DNA from: Kitasatospora papulosa
GTDB taxonomy: Bacteria; Actinomycetota; Actinomycetes; Streptomycetales; Streptomycetaceae
Reading direction: 5' to 3'
Length of the DNA stretch: 64,000 nucleotides
Assembly: GCF_000717245.1 (NCBI RefSeq)
Contig: NZ_JNYQ01000003.1
Span: 496,001-560,000 of the forward strand
Shown here: positions 33,825-42,324 of the stretch, in pieces
Layout: each line of letters begins with the position of its first letter
Numbering within the stretch: the stretch's first letter is position 1
Made by a program: the position numbers and the translations under genes
Notes under the pieces: model-generated
Seen by the model: only the letters and a program-made list of their open reading frames with translations
Told to the model about the DNA's origin: nothing
Databases searched by the model: none

Positions 33825-34853
33825 GTGGCCGAGACCGCCCGCCCTTCCGAGTCCCGCTACGGCAACAGGCCGACCATGAAGGACGTGGCCGCCCGTGCCG
33901 GAGTAGGCCTCAAGACGGTCTCACGCGTGGTGAACAGCGAGCCCGGAGTGACGCCCGACACCGAGCGTCGCGTCCAGGAGGCCATCGAGGCACTCGGCTT
34001 CCGCCGCAACGACAGCGCACGCGTTCTGCGCAAGGGCCGCACCGCGTCCATCGGCCTGGTCCTGGAGGATCTCGCGGACCCCTTCTACGGCCCGTTGAGC
34101 CGTGCCGTGGAGGAGGTGGCACGCGCTCACGGGGCCCTGCTCATCAACGGTTCGAGCGCCGAGGACCCGGAGCGCGAGCAGGAGCTCGTGCTGGCGTTGT
34201 GCGCCCGCCGGGTGGACGGCCTCATCGTCATCCCGGCCGGGGACGACCACCGCTATCTGGAGCCCGAGATGAAGGCGGGGATCGCCACCGTGTTCGTCGA
34301 CCGCCCGGCGGGCCGGGTCGACGCGGACATGGTCCTCTCGGACAGCTTCGGCGGGGCACGTGCCGGCGTCGCCCATCTCGTCGCGCACGGCCACCACAGG
34401 ATCGGCTTCATCGGCGACCAGCCGCGCATCCACACGGCCACGGAGCGGCTGCGTGGGTACCACGCCGCCATGACCGATGCCGGAATCGCGGTCCAGGACG
34501 CCTGGGTCTCCCTCGGTCCGACCGACCCCGCCCGGGTCAGGGCCGCGGCCGAGGCGATGCTGACCGGGCCGGAGCCGGTGACCGCGCTCTTCGCGGGGAA
34601 CAACCGGGTGACCGTCACCGTCGTACGCGTACTCGCCGAGTGCCCGCGCCGGATCGCCCTGGTGGGCTTCGACGACATCGAGCTGGCCGACCTGCTCGGC
34701 ATCACGGTGATCTCGCAGGACGCCGCGACGGTGGGCCGCACGGCGGCGGAACATTTGTTCCGCCGCCTCGACGGCGCGGCTCACGCCCCCGCGCGGGTGG
34801 AGCTGCCGACGCGGCTGATCCCGCGCGGCTCGGGCGAGATCCCGCCCGCGTGA
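33825..34853 (+). CDS. LacI-family transcriptional regulator
   Basis: A 342-residue repressor. The HTH at about 15-60 reads TMKDVAARAGVGLKTVSRVVNSEPGV. A periplasmic-binding-protein-like sensor domain follows (GLVLEDLADPFYGPLSRAVEEVARAHG; FDDIELADLL). GTG at 33825. It likely autoregulates through GACAACGTTGTC and controls the divergent ROK kinase. Confidence 0.9.
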   Translation: MAETARPSESRYGNRPTMKDVAARAGVGLKTVSRVVNSEPGVTPDTERRVQEAIEALGFRRNDSARVLRKGRTASIGLVLEDLADPFYGPLSRAVEEVARAHGALLINGSSAEDPEREQELVLALCARRVDGLIVIPAGDDHRYLEPEMKAGIATVFVDRPAGRVDADMVLSDSFGGARAGVAHLVAHGHHRIGFIGDQPRIHTATERLRGYHAAMTDAGIAVQDAWVSLGPTDPARVRAAAEAMLTGPEPVTALFAGNNRVTVTVVRVLAECPRRIALVGFDDIELADLLGITVISQDAATVGRTAAEHLFRRLDGAAHAPARVELPTRLIPRGSGEIPPA

Positions 34854-34860
34854 CCGCCGC

Positions 34861-36159
34861 CTAAGGGGCCGTCACGGTCAGCCCGCCGCGGCGCGGGGAG
34901 GCGAACCCGTCCAGGTCGGCCCGGGTCAGACCGGTCAGTGCCTCGACCTCCGCGGTGTCCAGCGCCCCGCAGTCGATGCCCCGGAGCAGATAGCCGCTGA
35001 GCGCCTTGGCGGTGGCGGGCTCGTCCATGACGTCCCCGCCGGCCTTGGCCACGTAGGCGGCGAGCCGGGACGCGGCCTGGCCGAGGCCCTCGCGGTAGAA
35101 GCTGTAGACGGCGGCGTAGCGGGTGGGCAGATGCCCCGGGTGCATGTCCCAGCCCTGGTAGTAGGCACGGGCCAGGGCGCGGCGGGTGAGCCCGTGGTGC
35201 AGGCGCCAGGCGTCGTGGACCTGGCGGGTCGGGCCGACCGGGAGCACGTTCGTGGAGCCGTCGCAGACCCGGACACCGGTGCCCGCGGCGGCGACCTGCA
35301 TGACCGCCTTGGCGTGGTCGGCCGCGGGGTGGTCACTGGCCTGGTAGGCGGGGCTGACCCCGACGCAGGCGCTGTAGTCGAACGTCCCGTAGTGCAGGCC
35401 GGTGGCGCGGCCCCGGGCGGCGTCGATCATCCGGGCGACAGCCGCGGTGCCGTCCGCGGCCAGGATGGACTGGCTGGTCTCGATCTGGATCTCGAAACCG
35501 AGGCGCCCCGCGGGCAGACCGTGCGTCTCCTCGAAGGCTTCGAGCAGCCGCACGAAAGCGGTGACCTGTTCGGGGTACGTCACCTTGGGCAGCGTCAGGA
35601 CGAGGCCTTCGGGCAGGCCGCCGGCCCGCATGAGCCCGGTGAGGAAGACGTCCGTGGTGCGGATGCCCCGGTCGCGCACGGCGGCTTCCATGCACTTCAT
35701 CCGGATGCCCATGTACGGGGCGGCCGTCCCGTCGGCGTACGCCTCGGCCACCAGACGTGCGGCCCGGGCCGCGGCCTCGTCCTCCTCGGCGTCGGGGCGC
35801 GGCCCGTAGCCGTCCTCGAAGTCGATGCGCAGGTCCTCGACCGGCTCGCGCTCCAGCTTGGCGCGTACGCGGTCGTGGACGGGCTCCGCGAGCTCCTGCG
35901 GGATCCCCAGGACCTCGGCGAGCGCGGAGGCGTCGGGAGCGTGCTCGTCGAGCGCCGCGAGCGCCCGGTCCCCCCACGTGCGCAGGGTGGTGGCGGTGAA
36001 GGCGTCGGCGGGCACATAGACGGTGTGGACGGGCTGGCGCGTCCCGGGATCACCCGGGTACCGGCGGGCGAGTTCGGCGTCCACCGACGCGAGGGAGGCG
36101 CCGATCTCCTGACCGACCGTGCCGGCGAGGCTCGTCGCCACCGTCTCCTGCTGACCCAT
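34861..36159 (-). CDS. DUF6986 aldolase / citrate-lyase-like protein
   Basis: A 432-residue TIM-barrel-like protein related to HpcH/HpaI aldolases and citrate lyase beta. Motifs include DFEDGYG, RMKCMEA, LVLTLPKVTYPEQV and GFEIQIETSQSI, which place acidic metal-binding residues at strand ends. I recall it as DUF6986, seen in actinobacteria near purine or allantoin catabolism genes, but none are here. ATG at 36159 follows GGAGGGCACGCAC. Reaction unknown; C-C bond cleavage or formation with a 2-oxo acid is inferred. Confidence 0.78.
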   Translation of the reverse strand: MGQQETVATSLAGTVGQEIGASLASVDAELARRYPGDPGTRQPVHTVYVPADAFTATTLRTWGDRALAALDEHAPDASALAEVLGIPQELAEPVHDRVRAKLEREPVEDLRIDFEDGYGPRPDAEEDEAAARAARLVAEAYADGTAAPYMGIRMKCMEAAVRDRGIRTTDVFLTGLMRAGGLPEGLVLTLPKVTYPEQVTAFVRLLEAFEETHGLPAGRLGFEIQIETSQSILAADGTAAVARMIDAARGRATGLHYGTFDYSACVGVSPAYQASDHPAADHAKAVMQVAAAGTGVRVCDGSTNVLPVGPTRQVHDAWRLHHGLTRRALARAYYQGWDMHPGHLPTRYAAVYSFYREGLGQAASRLAAYVAKAGGDVMDEPATAKALSGYLLRGIDCGALDTAEVEALTGLTRADLDGFASPRRGGLTVTAP

Positions 36160-36184
36160 GTGCGTGCCCTCCACGTATTCAGTA

Positions 36185-36201
36185 ATTCCACTTCCCGGAA
36201 T
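36185..36201. promoter_or_regulatory. ATTCC-N7-GGAAT inverted repeat in the DUF6986 leader
   Basis: Arms ATTCC (36185-36189) and GGAAT (36197-36201) frame seven bases. It sits 26-42 bases upstream of the ATG at 36159, just downstream of a promoter (TTGACG ... TATAAC on the minus strand, about 36246-36219). An IclR-type repressor site is a reasonable guess. Confidence 0.5.
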
Positions 36202-36262
36202 CTTTCATCCGCATAGTGAAGTTATAAGCCCCGCAGTCCCTGCGTCAATGGTGATCGGAAAC

Positions 36263-36304
36263 AGCCCGGGGCCGCGCGGTGAGAACACCGCGCGGCCCCG
36301 GGCT
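36263..36304. terminator. 19-bp perfect hairpin terminator downstream of etfA
   Basis: Left arm 36263-36281 and right arm 36286-36304 are exact reverse complements (AGCCCGGGG... / ...CCCCGGGCT) around an AGAA loop. It follows the etfA stop on the minus strand and separates it from the DUF6986 promoter. No U tract. Confidence 0.8.
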
Positions 36305-36329
36305 TCGTACGGGCAGGACTCCTGCCGGG

Positions 36330-37292
36330 TCAGCCCTTGCGGGACTTGACCTCGTCGGTGAGCTGCGGGACGACGGCGAAGAGGTCGCCGACCACGCCGT
36401 AGTCGACGAGGTCGAAGATCGGCGCCTCGGCGTCCTTGTTCACCGCGACGATGGTCTTCGAGGTCTGCATACCGGCCCGGTGCTGGATCGCGCCCGAGAT
36501 GCCCGAGGCGATGTACAGCTGCGGCGAGACCGACTTGCCGGTCTGACCGACCTGGTTGGTGTGCGGGTACCAGCCGGCGTCGACCGCGGCACGCGAGGCA
36601 CCGACGGCCGCACCGAGCGAGTCGGCGAGGGCCTCGATGATCGCGAAGTTCTCGGCGCCGTTGACGCCGCGGCCGCCGGAGACGACGATCGCGGCCTCGG
36701 TCAGCTCCGGGCGCCCGGTCGACTCGCGCGGGGTGCGGGAGAGGACCTTGGTGCCGGTGGCCGTGGCGGAGAAGGAGACCGTGAGGGCCTCGACGGCCCC
36801 AGCGGCGGGGGCGGCCTCGACGGCGGCCGAGTTCGGCTTGACCGTGATGACCGGAGTACCCTTGGAGACACGGGACTTGGTGGTGTAGGAAGCGGCGAAC
36901 GCGGACTGCGTGGCGACAGGACCCTGGTCGCCGGCCTCCAGGTCCACGGCGTCGGTGATGATGCCGGAACCGATGCGGAGCGCGAGGCGGGCGGCGATCT
37001 CCTTGGCCTCGGCCGAGGACGGCAGCAGCACCGCGGCCGGGGACACGGCGTCGTACGCGGCCTGGAGCGCGTCGACCTTCGGTACGACGAGGTAGTCGGC
37101 GAACTCCGGGGCGTCGGCGGTCAGCACCTTGACCGCGCCGTGCTCGGCGAGCGCGGCGGCGGTGTCGGCGGCGCCGTTGCCGAGGGCGACGGCGACCGGC
37201 TCGCCGATGCGGCGGGCGAGCGTCAGCAGCTCCAGGGTGGGCTTGCGGACGGCACCGTCCACGTGGTCGACATAGACGAGAACTTCAGCCAT
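36330..37292 (-). CDS. etfA: Electron transfer flavoprotein alpha subunit
   Basis: A 320-residue ETF-alpha. The C-terminal FAD domain shows VVSGGRGVNG, GASRAAVDAGWYPHTNQVGQTGKSVSPQLYIASGISGAIQH, all classic. With EtfB it carries electrons from acyl-CoA and similar dehydrogenases to ETF:quinone oxidoreductase. It lies 58 bases after etfB. No dehydrogenase gene is adjacent, as usual for the housekeeping pair. Confidence 0.96.
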   Translation of the reverse strand: MAEVLVYVDHVDGAVRKPTLELLTLARRIGEPVAVALGNGAADTAAALAEHGAVKVLTADAPEFADYLVVPKVDALQAAYDAVSPAAVLLPSSAEAKEIAARLALRIGSGIITDAVDLEAGDQGPVATQSAFAASYTTKSRVSKGTPVITVKPNSAAVEAAPAAGAVEALTVSFSATATGTKVLSRTPRESTGRPELTEAAIVVSGGRGVNGAENFAIIEALADSLGAAVGASRAAVDAGWYPHTNQVGQTGKSVSPQLYIASGISGAIQHRAGMQTSKTIVAVNKDAEAPIFDLVDYGVVGDLFAVVPQLTDEVKSRKG

Positions 37293-37350
37293 GGGACTTC
37301 AATCTCCTGCGTGCGAGGGAGTGCGGGGCGGTTGAGGGGACAGTCGGGGC

Positions 37351-38136
37351 TCAGATGAACTTCTGGCCCGCAAGGAACTCGGCCAGCTGCTTGCCGCCCT
37401 CGCCCTCGTCCTTGACGATCGTGCCCGCCGTGCGGGCGGGACGCTCGGCCGCGGAGTCGACCGCGGTCCAGGAGCCGCCCAGACCGACCTCGTCCGCCTC
37501 GATCTCCAGGTCCTCGAGGTCCAGGGACTCCACCGGCTTCTTCTTCGCCGCCATGATGCCCTTGAACGACGGGTAACGGGCCTCGCCCGACTGGTCGGTC
37601 ACGGAGACCACGGCCGGCAGGGACGCCTCGAGCTGCTCGCTCGCGGTGTCGCCGTCGCGACGGCCCTTGACGGCGCCGCCCTCGACCGAGACCTCGGAGA
37701 GCAGCGTGACCTGCGGGACGCCGAGGCGCTCCGCGAGCAGCGCCGGGAGCACGCCCATGGTGCCGTCCGTCGAGGCCATGCCGCAGATGACCAGGTCGTA
37801 ACCGGTCTTCTCCACGGCCTTGGCGAGCACCAGGGAGGTGCCGATGACGTCGGTGCCGTGCAGGTCGTCGTCCTCGACGTGGACGGCCTTGTCGGCGCCC
37901 ATCGACAGCGCCTTGCGCAGCGCGTCCTTGGCGTCCTCGGGGCCCACCGTGAGCACGGTGATCTCCGCGTCGTCCGCCTCGTCGGCGATCTGCAGCGCCT
38001 GCTCGACCGCGTACTCGTCGAGCTCCGACAGCAGACCGTCGACGTCGTCACGGTCCAGGGTCAGGTCATCGGCGAAGTGCCGGTCGCCGGTGGCGTCGGG
38101 CACGTACTTCACACAGACAACGATCCTCAAGCTCAC
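37351..38136 (-). CDS. etfB: Electron transfer flavoprotein beta subunit
   Basis: A 261-residue ETF-beta. It starts MSLRIVVCVKYVPDA and has the AMP-binding/recognition regions (EYAVEQALQIADE, GADKAVHVEDD, VICGMASTDGTMGVLPALLAERLG). The C-terminal part is slightly longer and Glu/Asp-rich. Forms a heterodimer with EtfA. First gene of the pair; upstream lies a TAATAT -10 and a CAAGCGCTTG palindrome. Confidence 0.95.
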   Translation of the reverse strand: MSLRIVVCVKYVPDATGDRHFADDLTLDRDDVDGLLSELDEYAVEQALQIADEADDAEITVLTVGPEDAKDALRKALSMGADKAVHVEDDDLHGTDVIGTSLVLAKAVEKTGYDLVICGMASTDGTMGVLPALLAERLGVPQVTLLSEVSVEGGAVKGRRDGDTASEQLEASLPAVVSVTDQSGEARYPSFKGIMAAKKKPVESLDLEDLEIEADEVGLGGSWTAVDSAAERPARTAGTIVKDEGEGGKQLAEFLAGQKFI

Positions 38137-38239
38137 GCCGACTCTCCTACTGCATCGTCATTTCTGGGCTGCCTTGTTGCACGCAGCATAGGCGCCTCAT
38201 CGGGCGGTTTCCGGTCGGGACGACCGAGCTCCCGGTCGA

Positions 38240-38287
38240 ATATTACTCGCCAGTACACCCAGTACGTTACCCATAAGCAAGCGCTTG
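38240..38287 (-). promoter_or_regulatory. etfB promoter region with CAAGCGCTTG palindrome
   Basis: TAATAT on the minus strand (38245-38240) could be the -10, giving a ~100-base leader. The 10-base palindrome CAAGCGCTTG at 38278-38287 lies just upstream. Similar sequences are common before acyl-CoA metabolism genes in actinobacteria and are bound by TetR-type regulators, though the protein here is unknown. Confidence 0.4.
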
Positions 38288-38337
38288 GAACTGTGACGTA
38301 GCCAACGGGTCCCATTCCGCCGCCGACTTGCTCGCCC

Positions 38338-38844
38338 TCAGTCTCGCAGAGCGGTGAAACGGCCTTGGTGGTAGACCAGCGGCCGACCGCCGCGCGAAGG
38401 GTCACCGGCCACGACCTCGGCGATCACGATGCGGTGGTCACCCGCCGGGATCCGGGCCACCACCCGGCAGACCAGCCAGGCCACCACCCCGCCGAGCAAC
38501 GGCACCCCCTCGGGGCCGCTGCGCCAGTCGGTGGACGGGCCGAAGCGGTCGGCGCCGCTGCGGGCGAACGTCGCGGCGAGCTCCTGCTGGTCCTCACCGA
38601 GTATGTGCACGCCCACGTGCTCCGCCGCCTCGACCACGGGCCAGCTGGAGGACGAGGTGCCCACCCCGAAGGAGATCAGGGGCGGCTCGGCGGCGACGGA
38701 GTTGAGCGAGGTCGCGGTGAAGCCGGCCGGACGCGCGCCGGCCGCGGTGATCACGGCGACACCGGCGGCGTGCTGGCGGAAGACGGAACGCAGGAGTTCG
38801 GGCGCAGCCGACCGGACGGTGCGGAGATCAGGTGAGGCCGTCAT
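38338..38844 (-). CDS. Flavin reductase-family (FMN-binding split barrel) protein
   Basis: A 168-residue protein of the HpaC/NADH:FMN reductase-like family. Visible are GVAVITAAGARPAGFTATSLNSVAAEPPLISFGV and GDHRIVIAEVV. It supplies reduced flavin to a monooxygenase or reduces flavin itself. No partner oxygenase is adjacent. ATG at 38844 with GAAGGAC about 6 bases upstream. Confidence 0.87.
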   Translation of the reverse strand: MTASPDLRTVRSAAPELLRSVFRQHAAGVAVITAAGARPAGFTATSLNSVAAEPPLISFGVGTSSSSWPVVEAAEHVGVHILGEDQQELAATFARSGADRFGPSTDWRSGPEGVPLLGGVVAWLVCRVVARIPAGDHRIVIAEVVAGDPSRGGRPLVYHQGRFTALRD

Positions 38845-38970
38845 GGAGAAGTCCTTCTGCGAGAGGCGTACGGGGTCCGCGGTTTCTTCAGACACCCGGA
38901 CAGCGCGCACTCGCGTGGCGCACGAGGTCGACGTGGACCCGGCCGAAGAGAAGGAGTTCTGGCGGCATAA

Positions 38971-38983
38971 CGTCAGACTGACG
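38971..38983. promoter_or_regulatory. CGTCAG-A-CTGACG palindrome
   Basis: A perfect 13-base inverted repeat between the thioredoxin stop (39041) and the flavin-reductase start (38844). It could be an operator for the flavin reductase gene or a weak terminator for the thioredoxin gene. No regulator is adjacent. Confidence 0.35.
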
Positions 38984-39040
38984 ATGCGTGGCGTACACAG
39001 TCAAGTGCGTCCCGTCATGTGGGAGATGCGTCACGGTCCG

Positions 39041-39367
39041 TCACATCGCCTGCCCCAACGCGGCGACGACATCCACCGTACGGGGCTGCCCCGCCGCCCT
39101 GCGGATGATGCGCCCGTCGGCGTCGAGCACCAGCACCGTGGGCGTCCGGCTGATCCCGAGGCGGCGCACGAGCGTGAGATGCGCCTCGGCGTCGATCTCG
39201 ATGTGCGCGACCCCCTCCACCATCCCGGCCACCTCCGCCAGCGTGCGCCTGGTGGCGCGGCACGGCTGGCAGAACGCGCTGGAGAACTGCACCAGAGTGG
39301 CCCGATCCCCCAGCTCCTCGCCGAGTTGGGCGGCACTCAGCGTGCCACCGGTCGTCCGCCCGTCCAT
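39041..39367 (-). CDS. Thioredoxin-family protein
   Basis: A 108-residue single-domain thioredoxin fold with active site C33-Q-P-C36 and cis-proline segment SRTPTVLVLDADG. The CQPC motif differs from the CGPC of housekeeping thioredoxin. Redox partner unknown. GAGGGAGGACGAC precedes ATG at 39367. No thioredoxin reductase is adjacent. Confidence 0.88.
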   Translation of the reverse strand: MDGRTTGGTLSAAQLGEELGDRATLVQFSSAFCQPCRATRRTLAEVAGMVEGVAHIEIDAEAHLTLVRRLGISRTPTVLVLDADGRIIRRAAGQPRTVDVVAALGQAM

Positions 39368-39519
39368 GTCGTCCTCCCTCTCGGATCTCCGCGCAAGGGG
39401 TCAGCGCCCTGCGGCCACAGAACATTCCCGGAGGATTCACGTGACGAGAATCTCTCGCCCCGGGCCCTTTGGGGCTGGCCACGGCGTCGCACATGGGGCA
39501 CGATCGCCCCAATGCCGAA

Positions 39520-39539
39520 AACCTACGGCTGCGTAACTT
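39520..39539. promoter_or_regulatory. TACG-N4-CGTA inverted repeat upstream of the acyltransferase
   Basis: AACCTACGGCTGCGTAACTT (39520-39539) is an inverted repeat with exact TACG and CGTA arms and imperfect flanks. It lies 48 bases before ATG at 39587. Similar TACGGT/CGTA sites precede lipid genes in Streptomyces. Confidence 0.45.
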
Positions 39540-39586
39540 CCGCCGGGAGAACCCTCCCCAGGCATTGAAGAAGGGTCTTCATCCAG

Positions 39587-40309
39587 ATGGCAGAACTCGT
39601 CTATCGGCCGGTCATCGGCGCCGCTCGCACGCTGTTCAAGGCGCTCGACCTGAAGATCGACACCCAGGGTTCGGAGCACATCCCGAAGACCGGTGGCGCG
39701 GTTCTGGTCAGCAACCACATCAGCTATCTGGACTTCATCTTCACCGGACTCGGCGCCCTTCCCCAGAAGCGGCTCGTCCGCTTCATGGCCAAGGATTCGG
39801 TCTTCCGCCACAAGGTGTCCGGTCCGCTGATGCGCGGAATGAAGCACATCCCCGTCGACCGCAACCAGGGCGAGGACGCCTACGCGCACGCGCTCGCCTC
39901 GTTGCGCGCGGGAGAGATCGTCGGCGTGTTCCCCGAGGCGACCATCTCGCAGTCCTTCACCTTGAAGAGTTTCAAGTCCGGCGCCGCGCGGCTGGCGCAG
40001 GAGGCCGGCGTACCGCTGATCCCGATGGCGCTGTGGGGCACCCAGCGGCTGTGGACCAAGGGGCGTCCGCGTAATTTCCGGCGCAGCCACACCCCGATCA
40101 CCATCCGCGTGGGCGAGGCGGTGGAGGCACCCGCCGACCAGTACGCCGGGGCGATCACCCGCCGTCTGCGTGAGCGTGTGCAGGAGCTCCTCGAGGCCGC
40201 TCAGCGGGCCTACCCCGTGCGCCCCAAGGACGCGTCCGACACCTGGTGGGTACCGGCGCACCTCGGGGGCACGGCTCCGACGCCCGCCGAGGTGCGTGAG
40301 CACGGCTGA
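39587..40309 (+). CDS. Lysophospholipid acyltransferase (PlsC-like)
   Basis: A 240-residue PlsC-family acyltransferase. The catalytic HX4D is H44-D49 in NHISYLD and the substrate motif is FPEATIS with E117; KSGAARLAQEAGVPLIPMALWG is block IV. Adds an acyl chain to lysophosphatidate or a related acceptor at the inner membrane face. The N-terminus has one hydrophobic stretch. ATG at 39587. Confidence 0.9.
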   Translation: MAELVYRPVIGAARTLFKALDLKIDTQGSEHIPKTGGAVLVSNHISYLDFIFTGLGALPQKRLVRFMAKDSVFRHKVSGPLMRGMKHIPVDRNQGEDAYAHALASLRAGEIVGVFPEATISQSFTLKSFKSGAARLAQEAGVPLIPMALWGTQRLWTKGRPRNFRRSHTPITIRVGEAVEAPADQYAGAITRRLRERVQELLEAAQRAYPVRPKDASDTWWVPAHLGGTAPTPAEVREHG

Positions 40310-40349
40310 CGCGTCCCACCGGCGGGCGGGCGGCCGAAGCGTCACACCC

Positions 40350-40383
40350 CGGTCCCGGTCGGCCCCGTGGGCGACCGGGACCG
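40350..40383. terminator. Bidirectional hairpin between acyltransferase and threonine aldolase
   Basis: CGGTCCCGGTCG (40350-40361) pairs perfectly with CGACCGGGACCG (40372-40383), a 12-bp stem with a 10-base loop, midway between two converging stop codons. Confidence 0.75.
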
Positions 40384-40472
40384 CGCGGGATCCACGGTGT
40401 CGCGTACGACGGCACGACGACGCGGTCGACCGGGAGCGATACGTTCCGGCCGACCGCGTGGACGTGCGGCTG

Positions 40473-41555
40473 CTACCGCCGCGCCATCTCCTCCTTGAGC
40501 GCCAGCACGAAGGCGTCGACGTCGTCCTCCTGGGTGTCGAAGGCGCACATCCAGCGGACGTCGCCGGCCTTCTCGTCCCAGAAGTAGAAGCGGAACCGCT
40601 TCTGCAGGCGCTCGGTGACCTCGTGGGGCAGCCGCGCGAAGACGGCGTTGGCCTGCACGGGGTGGAGGATCTCCACCCCGTCCACCGCCCGGACCCCTTC
40701 CGCGAGCCGCTGGGCCATGGCGTTGGCGTGCCGCGCGTTGCGCAGCCACAGGTCGCCGGCGAGCAGCGCCTCGAGCTGGACCGAGACGAAGCGCATCTTG
40801 GAGGCCAGTTGCATCGACAGCTTCCGCAGGTGCTTCATCGCGCGCACCGCGTCGGGGTTCAGGACGACGACGGCCTCTCCGAAGAGCGCGCCGTTCTTGG
40901 TGCCGCCGAAGGAGAGGACATCGACCCCGACCGTGTTGGTGAACGTGCGCATGGGCACGTCCAGCGACGCGGCGGCGTTGGCTATCCGGGCGCCGTCGAG
41001 GTGCACCTTCATGCCCTGCCCGTGGGCGTGGTCGCAGATGGCGCGGATCTCCGCGGGCGTGTAGACGGTGCCGAGCTCGGTGTTCTGGGTGATCGAGACG
41101 ACCTGCGGCATCGCACGGTGCTCGTCGTCCCAGCCGTACGCCTCACGGTCGATGAGCTCCGGGGTGAGCTTGCCGTCCGGGGTCGGGACGGTGAGCAGCT
41201 TCAGACCGCCCACCCGCTCCGGCGCGCCGCCCTCGTCCACGTTGATGTGGGCGGACTCGGCACAGATCACGGCACCCCAGCGGTCGGTCAGCGCCTGGAG
41301 CGCCACCACGTTGGCTCCGGTGCCGTTGAAGACCGGGAAGGCCTCGGCGGTGGGGCCGAAGTGGCTGTGCATGACGCGCTGGAGGTGGCCCGTGTAGTCG
41401 TCCTCTCCGTAGGCGACCTGATGGCCGCCGTTGGCGAGGGCGACGGCCGCGAGGACCTCCGGGTGCACGCCCGCGTAGTTGTCGCTCGCGAAGCCGCGCA
41501 CCTGCGGATCGTGATGGCGTCGCGCGTCGGTCCTTACGGTTGCGGGGTCAGCCAC
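40473..41555 (-). CDS. Low-specificity L-threonine aldolase
   Basis: A 360-residue PLP enzyme of the beta-eliminating lyase family (fold I). It cleaves threonine or similar 3-hydroxy amino acids to glycine and an aldehyde. The PLP lysine is K220 in SFGGTKNGAL; ASDNYAGVHPEVLAA and NGTGANVVAL are the N-terminal signatures. GTG at 41555 overlaps the end of the SDR gene by 22 bases, so it is coupled to SDR and DUF6421. The physiological substrate may be a 3-hydroxy amino acid made by its partners. Confidence 0.9.
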   Translation of the reverse strand: MADPATVRTDARRHHDPQVRGFASDNYAGVHPEVLAAVALANGGHQVAYGEDDYTGHLQRVMHSHFGPTAEAFPVFNGTGANVVALQALTDRWGAVICAESAHINVDEGGAPERVGGLKLLTVPTPDGKLTPELIDREAYGWDDEHRAMPQVVSITQNTELGTVYTPAEIRAICDHAHGQGMKVHLDGARIANAAASLDVPMRTFTNTVGVDVLSFGGTKNGALFGEAVVVLNPDAVRAMKHLRKLSMQLASKMRFVSVQLEALLAGDLWLRNARHANAMAQRLAEGVRAVDGVEILHPVQANAVFARLPHEVTERLQKRFRFYFWDEKAGDVRWMCAFDTQEDDVDAFVLALKEEMARR

Positions 41556-42298
41556 AGACGTTTTCCGTTCACTTCTCCGGCGGGCCGGTCCCAGACGCCG
41601 GCGATGGCCTCGGCCAGCTCCGTGACGTCCGTGAAGCCCGCGAACTTGGCGTTCGGGCGCTCGGCGCGCATCGCGTCGTGCACCAGAGCCTTGACGACCA
41701 GGATCGCAGCAGCCGATGTCGGACCCGCGTCGCCCCCCGCCTTGCGGAAGGCGTCGGCGAGGGCGAGCGTCCATGCCTCCGCGGCGGCCTTGGACGCGGC
41801 GTAGGCCGCGTTGCCGGCGGTGGGGTTGCTGGCCCCGGACGCGCTGATCAGCACGTACCGGCCCCGGTCACTGCGCTGGAGGACCTCCTGGAAGGCCAGC
41901 GAGGTGGACTGGACGGTACGGATCAGCAGCTTCTCCAGGAAGTCCCAGTCGGCGAGGCTGGTGTCCGCGAAGCCGGAGCCGCCCCGCCAGCCTCCGACGA
42001 GGTGGACCAGGCCGTCCACGCGGCCGAACTCCTTCTCCGTCTTAAGCGCCCACTCCCGCGCGGCAGCGGGATCCAGGAGATCGACCGTGTCGCCCGTGAC
42101 GGTCGCTCCGCCGTGTGCGTACCGCGCGGCGTCGACCGCCTCCACCAGCCGCTCGGGGTTGGCGTCGGAGGCCACGACGGTCGCACCCGCCTCGGCGAGC
42201 CTCAGCAGGGTGGCTCGGCCCGCCGGCCCCGCCGCCCCGGCCACCGCGATCACCGCGCCCTCGAGCACGCCGCTGTCGGCCCTGTCCGTTCCGTTCAT
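41534..42298 (-). CDS. Short-chain dehydrogenase/reductase
   Basis: A 254-residue Rossmann oxidoreductase. The nucleotide motif is altered to AVAGAAGPAGRAT (classical TGxxxGxG), an acidic D near the second strand (VVASDAN) suggests NAD, and the catalytic YxxxK is YAASK in NAAYAASKAAAEAW. I chose ATG at 42298, with GAGGAGG upstream; GTG at 42328 overlaps the DUF6421 stop. It is flanked by coupled DUF6421 and threonine aldolase genes; substrate perhaps a hydroxy amino acid or aldehyde. Confidence 0.85.
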   Translation of the reverse strand: MNGTDRADSGVLEGAVIAVAGAAGPAGRATLLRLAEAGATVVASDANPERLVEAVDAARYAHGGATVTGDTVDLLDPAAAREWALKTEKEFGRVDGLVHLVGGWRGGSGFADTSLADWDFLEKLLIRTVQSTSLAFQEVLQRSDRGRYVLISASGASNPTAGNAAYAASKAAAEAWTLALADAFRKAGGDAGPTSAAAILVVKALVHDAMRAERPNAKFAGFTDVTELAEAIAGVWDRPAGEVNGKRLWLTPQP

Positions 42299-42324
42299 CG
42301 CCACCGCCTCCTCAGAACCCGCGC

